Assembly: GCA_029051965.1 (NCBI GenBank) | Contig: JAIDJZ010000252.1 | Location: 1-6,142, forward strand | Source: Paramuribaculum sp. | GTDB lineage: Bacteria; Bacteroidota; Bacteroidia; Bacteroidales; Muribaculaceae | Direction of reading: 5' to 3' | DNA: 6,142 bases | Part shown: piece after piece, positions 1-4,965 of the stretch | Position numbering within the stretch: the stretch's first letter is position 1 | Layout: the number at the start of each line of letters is the position of its first letter | The notes under the pieces: model-generated | Seen by the model: only the letters and a program-made list of their open reading frames with translations | Databases searched by the model: none | Told to the model about the DNA's origin: nothing | Program-made: the position numbers and the translations under genes

Positions 1-330
1 ATCATAGACTTCACGTTCGAAGATCCCGGCAATGTGCCAAAGATCAGCGACGCTGTGAAGCATCGGTTTTTCAAGATTGTCGGTAGTTACCTTAACAGAG
101 ATATGACGGTTTGTCTTAGTCGAGGTCAGGTAGTAAACACATCCGAGTTTATCCTTCCAGTCCATTCCGACTATAGTCACGAGAAAATCAAAACCAAACT
201 CTGGATTGTCTCTCAGAGTTTTGGCAAATTCGTGCCATTTGGCGTCAGGTATATTGACCGTCAGGATGTCGCCATCTTCAAAAGTGGCTTCGGGAAAGAT
301 TCTGGCTATGGTGTCCTTAAGTTCTGCCAT
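1..330 (-). CDS. nuoC: NADH-quinone oxidoreductase subunit C (NuoC or N-terminus of NuoCD), 3' end cut off
   Basis: NuoC is part of the hydrophilic arm of respiratory complex I. It packs against NuoD and NuoB near the quinone site and helps pass electrons to the membrane quinone. The visible 110 residues start with MAELKDTIARIFPEA, contain the NuoC-like stretch FDFLVTIVGMDW at about 48-58, and end in VADLWHIAGIFEREVYD at 94-110, the family signature (lw..A...EREvyD). The frame is open to base 1, so the C-terminus lies outside the window. Whether it ends as a ~170-residue NuoC or continues into NuoD as a fused NuoCD cannot be seen. The ATG lies 40 bp after the nuoB stop on the same strand, with no promoter or terminator between, so it is read as the third gene of the nuo operon. 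No Shine-Dalgarno site is visible, which is normal for Bacteroidota. Identification rests on the signature and the gene order. Confidence 0.93.
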   Translation of the reverse strand, partial: MAELKDTIARIFPEATFEDGDILTVNIPDAKWHEFAKTLRDNPEFGFDFLVTIVGMDWKDKLGCVYYLTSTKTNRHISVKVTTDNLEKPMLHSVADLWHIAGIFEREVYD

Positions 331-370
331 TATTTAGGAGTTGAAATCTTAGTGTTCTACATTCTTTAAA

Positions 371-979
371 TTAACCCTCCAGCGATTCAATCGGATGGGC
401 CTTGAGGAATTCTTCCTGATTTTCCTTGCGGTTCACTCCGCCAAAGAAACGCTCAACCTTGATCTTTCTGGACAGCTGCATGATCGCATAAATCATCGCC
501 TCGGGACGGGGCGGACAGCCGGGAAGGAAGACATCGACAGGAACAATCTTGTCAATTCCCATGACCACATGATAGGACTTCTTGAATGGTCCGCCGGAAA
601 CAGCACATGCTCCGCAGGCGATCACATACTTAGGTTCGGCAAGCTGATCATAGAGACGGCGCATGACCGGAGCCATACGCTTCACGATCGTGCCGGCAAC
701 CATCATAAAGTCAGCCTGACGGGGCGACGATCTGGCAACTTCCCATCCGAAGCGGGCCATATCGTAGCGGGCAGCGCCGAGAGACACGAACTCGATTCCG
801 CAGCAGCTGGTCGCAAATGTCAGAGGCCAGATTGAGTTACTGCGTCCCCAGTTGATCAGCTTGTCAAGGCTGCCGACAACAACGTTCGTTCCGTTAGCCT
901 GAAGTTCCTTTACAAGACTTTCAATGTACTCATTGTCTTTCCATGCGTCGTACGGCATGCTTTTTGTTGTCACTTCCAT
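371..979 (-). CDS. nuoB: NADH-quinone oxidoreductase subunit B (NuoB), carries Fe-S cluster N2
   Basis: NuoB holds the terminal [4Fe-4S] cluster N2 of complex I, which hands electrons to quinone at the interface with NuoD and the membrane arm. All expected cluster cysteines are present: the tandem pair Cys59-Cys60 (FATSCCGIEF), Cys125 in ACGACAVSGG (with an extra Cys122), and Cys155 in the LPGCPPRPEA motif. Other family landmarks are LINWGRSNSIWPLTFA (41-56), ARYDMARFGWEVARSSPRQAD (70-90) and the basic stretch VKRMAPVMRRLYDQ (99-112). At 202 residues it has normal family length with a short variable tail, and looks intact. The ATG at 977-979 overlaps the last 10 bases of nuoA, suggesting translational coupling. 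A later in-frame Met8 exists, but the upstream ATG fits the overlap better. This is a firm assignment. The neighbours nuoA and nuoC confirm the operon. Confidence 0.97.
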   Translation of the reverse strand: MEVTTKSMPYDAWKDNEYIESLVKELQANGTNVVVGSLDKLINWGRSNSIWPLTFATSCCGIEFVSLGAARYDMARFGWEVARSSPRQADFMMVAGTIVKRMAPVMRRLYDQLAEPKYVIACGACAVSGGPFKKSYHVVMGIDKIVPVDVFLPGCPPRPEAMIYAIMQLSRKIKVERFFGGVNRKENQEEFLKAHPIESLEG

Positions 980-1338
980 TCAAGAGCTCCTTTCCGCCAA
1001 GCATAAACCAGCCCGAGCACTAAGATTACAAAGAAAACAGCGATGCTGAGAAGACCGGCTCCGCCAAGCGAACGGACAATGGTTGCCCAGGGGAAGAGGA
1101 ACACGCACTCAACATCGAACATTAAAAATAGAATAGCAAACAGATAGTAGCCGACTTTAAACTGGGCCATACTTTCGCCGCGAGTCGGTATACCACACTC
1201 ATAAGCTTCGCCTTTTGCCACATTGTAAGACTTAGGCGACATTAAACCGGCAAGCCACAGCGCGAGTCCCACGAGGGCGATGCCGGTAATGGCTGCTGTG
1301 ATTGCAAGAGTAGATGATAGGATTGTAAGTGATATCAT
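970..1338 (-). CDS. nuoA: NADH-quinone oxidoreductase subunit A (NuoA), membrane subunit
   Basis: NuoA is a small inner-membrane subunit of complex I beside the quinone chamber, at the joint between the membrane and hydrophilic arms. The 122-residue product shows the expected three membrane helices, at about 9-32, 63-84 and 95-114. The loop after helix 1 carries the family motif YECGIP (46-51), and helix 2 contains FDVE (74-77), with the conserved acidic Asp75 and Glu77. The protein ends in the usual basic/aromatic tail AWRKGALEWK. Length is normal and nothing is missing. It is the first gene of the nuo operon, with the stop codon inside the start of nuoB. A TAnnTTTG-type promoter lies about 130 bp upstream, leaving a long leader. 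The chosen ATG (1336-1338) gives the standard short N-terminus, and it overlaps the stop codon of a possible 11-codon leader ORF. Confidence 0.96.
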   Translation of the reverse strand: MISLTILSSTLAITAAITGIALVGLALWLAGLMSPKSYNVAKGEAYECGIPTRGESMAQFKVGYYLFAILFLMFDVECVFLFPWATIVRSLGGAGLLSIAVFFVILVLGLVYAWRKGALEWK

Positions 1339-1370
1339 ACTATAGTAAAAAATTTACCTGATTTTTTCAT
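1335..1370 (-). CDS. possible 11-codon leader ORF overlapping the nuoA start
   Basis: An ATG at 1368-1370 opens a short frame encoding MKKSGKFFTIV. Its TGA (1335-1337) shares bases with the nuoA start codon in an ATGA arrangement, typical of translational coupling. It lies out of frame with nuoA, downstream of the predicted nuoA promoter and leader stem. The peptide has no recognisable domain. An ORF this short next to an A/T-rich start region can easily arise by chance, so it is listed as a candidate coupling or leader peptide, not an established gene. Confidence 0.25.
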   Translation of the reverse strand: MKKSGKFFTIV

Positions 1371-1380
1371 CACAAATCGA

Positions 1381-1450
1381 CACGAAATTCCGCTAAAGAC
1401 CAGTCAGTTGAAGAGGAAATCCGACTCTATGTCCGTCCGTGAATTCCGTG
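1381..1450 (-). promoter_or_regulatory. long stem in the nuoA 5' leader
   Basis: In the minus-strand transcript, CACGGAAUUC (1450 to 1441) can pair with GAAUUUCGUG (1390 to 1381): 10 continuous pairs including one G-U, closing a 50-nt loop. A weaker inner helix, GUCGG with CUGAC, can form within the loop. The stem lies between the predicted transcription start (about 1463) and the nuoA start region, so it would be part of the untranslated leader. It matches no riboswitch class that I recognise. It may be a regulatory or stabilising leader structure. The pairing is seen in the sequence and the role is inference. Confidence 0.4.
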
Positions 1451-1469
1451 GGAGTTACTTATTTCACTG

Positions 1470-1477
1470 CAAAGATA
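1470..1477 (-). promoter_or_regulatory. nuoA operon promoter, Bacteroidota -7 box
   Basis: The minus strand reads TATCTTTG followed by CA, an exact match to the Bacteroidota -7 consensus TAnnTTTG. No good TTTG is found about 20 bases upstream. That position falls in the GC-rich arm and T-run of the preceding terminator, so the -33 element is weak or absent. Transcription would start near 1463, giving nuoA a leader of about 125 nt. No better match to the consensus was seen closer to nuoA. Confidence 0.6.
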
Positions 1478-1490
1478 ACAAATTTTCAAT

Positions 1491-1557
1491 AAAAAACCGC
1501 CGGAATTAACTATTTTTAGCCTCACATAGCAATGTTATCCCCATTGCATTCCGGCGA
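1491..1557 (-). terminator. branched Rho-independent terminator of the receptor-lipoprotein unit
   Basis: On the minus strand, CGCCGGAAT (1556 to 1548) pairs perfectly with ATTCCGGCG (1506 to 1498). The stem extends by one U-G pair (1557/1497) and is followed by six T residues (1496 to 1491). It begins 18-19 bases after the lipoprotein stop codon. The large 41-nt loop is itself structured: GCAATG (1547-1542) pairs with CATTGC (1534-1529) around a 7-nt loop, stacked directly on the outer stem. A short GCTA/TAGT hairpin can form in the remainder. The T-run is only on the minus-strand side, so termination is directional. It insulates nuo from read-through and abuts the nuoA promoter. Confidence 0.7.
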
Positions 1558-1575
1558 CCGTCCGCCCTTCACGAG

Positions 1576-2460
1576 TCACGGACGCGGGGTCGAAAGATCA
1601 GGCGAGAGAAATCCTTCGACAACAACACTGAGACTGTCGTCGGCCAGCTCAAGAACAAAATTAAGTTCATCCCGCAGATCCGCCTTAGCATTAAAATCCC
1701 TGAAACGCCATCGGGAACTGGCATCCGCCGGTGTGAAACGCGTCGCCGGGGTTGTCGAAAGCGAATAACTTCTCCCGTCCAGTCCGAGCCGCAGGCCCGT
1801 CAATTCAAAATCGGCTGCTTTTCCATCTAAGACAAGACCATCCGAAACAAGCGCTGCCGTCATCGTCGCAGGATCAAGGCTGACTGCGTAGACCGGATCG
1901 TAGAGCACGTCATCAGTCGCCGGATCGCCATCCGCCACTCCCCTCACCATCGTTGTCCCGTCGGCAAGCACCGAATAGGGATAGGAGATGACATAATAAG
2001 ATCCATTGACCGTATATTCTGCATAAAAACCGGCAGTCGCGTTCGGATTCATATCATTCGACTCCGTATATATAATAGAAACATCTGTCAGAACAACATC
2101 AGCAGCCGGCGATCCGCTCGAGTGAAGTTCGTCGACCCGAATAGACCGTTGTTTTTCGTGAGAGCCGGGCTCATAGGTCCATTCCAGGTCAGTGAATGTC
2201 GCAATGATCCGCTCCCCTGCCGGATCGACCTGCAGATCTGTGATGGTCAGCGACGCCTGACGCGGCTCATCGTTAAATACAATATTATATGACACGCCCT
2301 CTATGATGACAGAAGAGGAGCGGCCACCCGACAGATCTGTGACCGAACTGAACATTTTCGGGCTGTCAGCAAACACAACATGACGGAAAGGCTCATCGCT
2401 TCCACACGCCGAAACGATGACGGACAGGAACAGTAAAAGGATGTTATGACTCTGTTTCAT
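1576..2460 (-). CDS. surface-type lipoprotein of unknown family, partner of the TonB receptor
   Basis: I do not recognise the family of this 294-residue protein. The N-terminus is a lipoprotein signal: basic start, hydrophobic core LLLFLSVIV, then a lipobox VSAC with the lipidated cysteine at position 19. The next residues, GSDEP, put an acidic pair at +3/+4. This resembles the Bacteroidota lipoprotein export signal and suggests display on the outer face of the outer membrane. The rest is rich in alternating hydrophobic/polar segments, so probably all-beta, with no catalytic motif or further cysteine. Two halves look alike, about 58-162 and 191-284. Each opens with a YxV/I strand, then an aliphatic strand, an F-T/E-x-T-D/G-L strand, and later an acidic strand running into V-x-x-x-Y/V. 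It lies 77 bp after the receptor gene on the same strand without an obvious own promoter, and is followed by a terminator, so the two are probably co-transcribed. By analogy with known TonB receptor/surface-lipoprotein pairs it may capture the ligand. The ligand is unknown. Confidence 0.85.
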   Translation of the reverse strand: MKQSHNILLLFLSVIVSACGSDEPFRHVVFADSPKMFSSVTDLSGGRSSSVIIEGVSYNIVFNDEPRQASLTITDLQVDPAGERIIATFTDLEWTYEPGSHEKQRSIRVDELHSSGSPAADVVLTDVSIIYTESNDMNPNATAGFYAEYTVNGSYYVISYPYSVLADGTTMVRGVADGDPATDDVLYDPVYAVSLDPATMTAALVSDGLVLDGKAADFELTGLRLGLDGRSYSLSTTPATRFTPADASSRWRFRDFNAKADLRDELNFVLELADDSLSVVVEGFLSPDLSTPRP

Positions 2461-2500
2461 GGGAGGTGGATGAATCTGTTTGATAAAAATTAAACCTCCC
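2461..2500 (-). promoter_or_regulatory. inverted repeat abutting the lipoprotein start codon
   Basis: The mRNA ahead of the lipoprotein ATG carries GGGAGGU (2500 to 2494) and ACCUCCC (2467 to 2461). These are perfect 7-base complements separated by a 26-nt A/U-rich loop, and the second arm ends directly at the AUG. The first arm resembles a Shine-Dalgarno sequence but is too far from the start to act as one. The second resembles the 16S anti-Shine-Dalgarno. There is no U-tail, so it is not a terminator. It could control initiation of the second gene of the unit or act as a processing site between the two genes. The repeat is seen directly and the role is a guess. Confidence 0.35.
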
Positions 2501-2537
2501 GAAAGTCAAAGTGGTTCAGTCCGAGATGAAAGAACCG

Positions 2538-4826
2538 TCACTTCGACGCATCGAAATTCAACCGGACCGTCACTCCGACCTGGCGCGGCTTCCCGCGCTG
2601 CAGGAAACGATTTGAGATCGATTCGAAATAGAATGTATTGAATCGGGTGTCGGTCAGATTCTCCGCCCACGCCTCCAGCTCAACCCAGCCGCGGTCGGCT
2701 CTTACCGACGCTCCGAGCAACGCATAGAAAGGCTGGCTCACATCATTGGCCTCAGTCCAGTAGATCCGGCCGACTCCGCGAAGATTCAAGTCATAGGTCA
2801 TCTTCCAGTCCCGGCCGATTTTATGGCTGAACGCCCCTGAAAGGAAAAGAGTGTGGTTCGGAGCATAAGGCACATACTTTCCGGAGAAGTCAGCCGCCCC
2901 GTCGACATAACGGCGGAATTTTGCATTAGTGTAGCCATAGGAGGCATTGAAAGCCCACCTGTGCGACGGATTGTAGTGGACCTGAAACTCTCCTCCGAAA
3001 CTGCGCGACTTGCCGGCATTGGTCGTAATGCGGCCCGTCGTCGACCCGTCAGGAAATGTTGTCAGCTGCTGATCGGTCAGATCGATATAGAACAACGCGA
3101 TGTCTGTCATCACGCGTCCATCCGCACAACCGATATGCGCTCCGACCTCATAGTTCCAGCTGCGCTCCGGACGATAAGAGATAATCTCATCGATGTCAAG
3201 AGGCTCGTTGTCGACATTGACGCCGGGCATCAGGGCCTTTACTTCCGCTTCCATCTTGGACTGCAGGATCTCACTGAACATCTGATTATTGAACCCGCCC
3301 GACTTGTAGCCTTTCCCTACCGAAGCATAGAGACTCGATCCGCTGTTCATCGGAAGATCATAGCTCATCGTGAATTTGGGCACAAACTCGAGATAGCTGT
3401 CCGACAAGCGCCCGGACTCATTGATCGATATGCTTTTCTGAATCACCGGTCTGGGAGGTATACCACTCTTCATATAGATCGCCACATCCGTATTGCAGAC
3501 GCTCGTATAGTCAAGGCTGGTCTTCTCATAGTCGAGTCGCAGTCCGAGTGTGAAATTGACCTTATCAAGCTGATAGGAACTCTGGTGATAGAGAGCCAGA
3601 CCATAGGTCGGCATCTTAAAATTGCTCAGAAGAGGAATCGTCGGGTCGGCAAACTCGAGTCTGACCGGAATCCGGTCGTTCAGGTTAATGCGGTCAGTGA
3701 TCAGAAACGAGATTCCGTCATCGCCAAGCACTACAGGCGCACGCATTGACGTGTGCTTATAAAAACCGAACAGACCGCCGAGCCACGAATAGTCGCCCGT
3801 CTTTCCGCGGACAACGACATCCTGCGTGACGCTTGACTCATGAATGGCCTGCGTCAGCGTGAAGTAATTCAGCGGGAGAAAATCCTGGTCCAGCGTCATA
3901 TTATCGGTAATATGCTGAAACGACGTGATGCTTGAAAGCGAGAAATTAGCCTGATTCCATTTGACGGTCAGAGCATCGCTGACAACGTTCCGGCGATAGA
4001 AACATGTGTCGTTATATTCGATGCGGCCGCTCCCGACATACTCGTAAGCGTAGCCGCCCTGTTGCGAATAGTTGAACGCGGCCGTATTGTCGGCCGTAAG
4101 CGTCGGACTGATCTGCCACTGGGTGGTCCATCTCAAACCGGCCCCCTTCTCCGCACCGACCTTCTTAGCATTATAGTGGTTTTTGTAGAATCCGTCGGTA
4201 AACATGAAATTTCCTGAAAAAGACATTGCCAGATTCGGATTGAACTTCTGGTAGTGGGCGACAGAAAGATTTCCCGTCGGACCATTGCCGATCGTAGCGG
4301 TGACGCGGTCTCCCTGATAGTCCATCGGCTTGACAGTATAGATATTGATCTGGCCGCCCATCGTGTTGCGTCCATAGAGTGTGCTCTGAGGACCCCTCAG
4401 CACCTCGATACGGTCAATGTCGACAAGCATGAAATCATAGGCATTCTTATTCAGAAACGGCACATTGTCGACCGTCAGTCCGACGGCCGAGTTGTCCATT
4501 CGCGAGCCGATCCCACGCACATAGATGCTCGACGTCATCCGGCTGCCGTAGTCCGGCATAAAGAAATTAGGGGCAATCTCGCTGACCCCTTTGAGCGACG
4601 AGACAGACCATGTCTCAGTCTGCGCCCGGTCTATCACCGTTGCGGCAAGCGGCTGGAGCGACAGGTCGGTTTTCTGTTTGATTGCAGTCACAGTCACCTC
4701 GCCAAGCCAACGTGTAGAATCGGCAGACGAGAGCGGGTCGGGCAGAGCGGCAGAATTGACAACAGCAGGAAAGAGCAGCGAAGAGCAGGTGAAAACAAGC
4801 GCAGATAAGAGTTTCTTCTTGTACAT
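2538..4826 (-). CDS. TonB-dependent outer-membrane receptor (FyuA/siderophore-receptor-like architecture), substrate unknown
   Basis: This protein would import a ligand across the outer membrane using energy from TonB-ExbBD. The 762 residues show a Sec signal peptide (MYKKKLL, hydrophobic core, likely cleavage near VNSA at 23-26). A TonB-box-like EVTVTA follows at 43-48. The plug domain spans about 55-165, with the classic landmarks IYVRGIGSR (101-109), VDNVPF (119-124), DIDRIEVLRGPQSTLYGRNT (136-155) and GGQINIYTVKP (157-167). The rest is a beta-barrel ending in VGVTVRLNF, where the terminal aromatic residue is the usual barrel-insertion signal, here followed by DASK. The N-terminal carboxypeptidase-like extension of SusC-type receptors is absent and no SusD partner is present, so polysaccharide uptake is unlikely. 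The layout fits receptors for siderophores, haem, cobalamin or other small ligands, but no motif decides between them. Length is normal and the gene looks intact. It leads a two-gene unit with a surface lipoprotein and has its own promoter overlapped by a dyad. Confidence 0.93.
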   Translation of the reverse strand: MYKKKLLSALVFTCSSLLFPAVVNSAALPDPLSSADSTRWLGEVTVTAIKQKTDLSLQPLAATVIDRAQTETWSVSSLKGVSEIAPNFFMPDYGSRMTSSIYVRGIGSRMDNSAVGLTVDNVPFLNKNAYDFMLVDIDRIEVLRGPQSTLYGRNTMGGQINIYTVKPMDYQGDRVTATIGNGPTGNLSVAHYQKFNPNLAMSFSGNFMFTDGFYKNHYNAKKVGAEKGAGLRWTTQWQISPTLTADNTAAFNYSQQGGYAYEYVGSGRIEYNDTCFYRRNVVSDALTVKWNQANFSLSSITSFQHITDNMTLDQDFLPLNYFTLTQAIHESSVTQDVVVRGKTGDYSWLGGLFGFYKHTSMRAPVVLGDDGISFLITDRINLNDRIPVRLEFADPTIPLLSNFKMPTYGLALYHQSSYQLDKVNFTLGLRLDYEKTSLDYTSVCNTDVAIYMKSGIPPRPVIQKSISINESGRLSDSYLEFVPKFTMSYDLPMNSGSSLYASVGKGYKSGGFNNQMFSEILQSKMEAEVKALMPGVNVDNEPLDIDEIISYRPERSWNYEVGAHIGCADGRVMTDIALFYIDLTDQQLTTFPDGSTTGRITTNAGKSRSFGGEFQVHYNPSHRWAFNASYGYTNAKFRRYVDGAADFSGKYVPYAPNHTLFLSGAFSHKIGRDWKMTYDLNLRGVGRIYWTEANDVSQPFYALLGASVRADRGWVELEAWAENLTDTRFNTFYFESISNRFLQRGKPRQVGVTVRLNFDASK

Positions 4827-4852
4827 TCGATGTGAAAAATAATTAATTCGAG

Positions 4853-4875
4853 GCGCAAAGTTACCACTTTAGCGC
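4853..4875. promoter_or_regulatory. dyad overlapping the receptor -7 box, possible operator
   Basis: The plus strand reads GCGC-AAAGT, four bases TACC, then ACTTT-A-GCGC. This is an inverted repeat with two 9-base arms broken only by one extra A in the right arm. It covers the receptor's predicted -7 box (4856-4863) and part of the spacer, a position where a bound protein would block RNA polymerase. It does not resemble the Fur box. The arms also create a direct repeat GCGCAAAG at 4853-4860 and 4872-4879. The symmetry is plain in the sequence. That it is an operator is inference, and no regulator gene is in the window. Confidence 0.4.
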
Positions 4876-4887
4876 AAAGCATGCAAG
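4856..4887 (-). promoter_or_regulatory. promoter of the TonB receptor-lipoprotein unit
   Basis: The minus strand carries TAACTTTG (4863 to 4856), an exact TAnnTTTG -7 box. CTTG (4887 to 4884), 20 bases upstream, is a three-of-four match to the -33 TTTG at normal spacing. Transcription would begin around 4849, leaving a leader of about 22 bases before the receptor ATG at 4826. Confidence 0.65.
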
Positions 4888-4927
4888 CCTTGCCCCATCT
4901 TAATGCATGTTATTTAAAAAAAATGCT

Positions 4928-4935
4928 TAATTTTG
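4928..4935 (+). promoter_or_regulatory. glyS promoter, Bacteroidota -7 box
   Basis: TAATTTTG followed by C matches the TAnnTTTG consensus exactly. It lies 30 bases before the glyS ATG, so the leader would be short (about 24 bases). No good -33 TTTG is visible at 19-21 bases upstream, where the sequence is ATGCATG-like. It is divergent from the receptor promoter, with the two -7 boxes 64 bases apart. Confidence 0.5.
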
Positions 4936-4965
4936 CGGTCACTAAATATTGATACACCTAACACT

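Noticed and set aside
34..369. 111-codon plus-strand open frame at the left end
   Set aside because: It is antisense to nuoC, whose minus-strand product carries the NuoC signature.
395..835. 146-codon plus-strand open frame opposite nuoB
   Set aside because: It is antisense to nuoB, which has all its cluster cysteines. The plus-strand product has no motif.
2511..2541. GTGGTTC / GAACCGTCAC imperfect inverted repeat at the receptor stop codon, possible terminator
   Set aside because: The stem is only 5 + 3 pairs with a bulge and has no U-run after it on the minus strand, so it does not support termination between receptor and lipoprotein.
2853..3749. 298-codon open frame on the plus strand inside the receptor gene
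   Set aside because: It is antisense to the well-supported barrel-coding part of the TonB receptor, rich in R/I/H with no domain, and has no promoter.
4254..4808. 184-codon plus-strand open frame opposite the receptor plug domain
   Set aside because: It is a shadow of the plug-coding sequence. The product is Arg/His/Asp-rich with no recognisable feature.
2538..4826. SusC-type glycan transporter for the receptor
   Set aside because: There is no N-terminal carboxypeptidase-like domain, the length of 762 residues is short for SusC, and there is no SusD or glycan-active enzyme nearby.
4872..4879. Second CTTTGCGC copy as an additional -7 or -33 box for the receptor
   Set aside because: It lacks the TA of the -7 consensus and is only 11 bases from the -7 box, too close to be a -33 element. 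It is better explained as an arm of the dyad.
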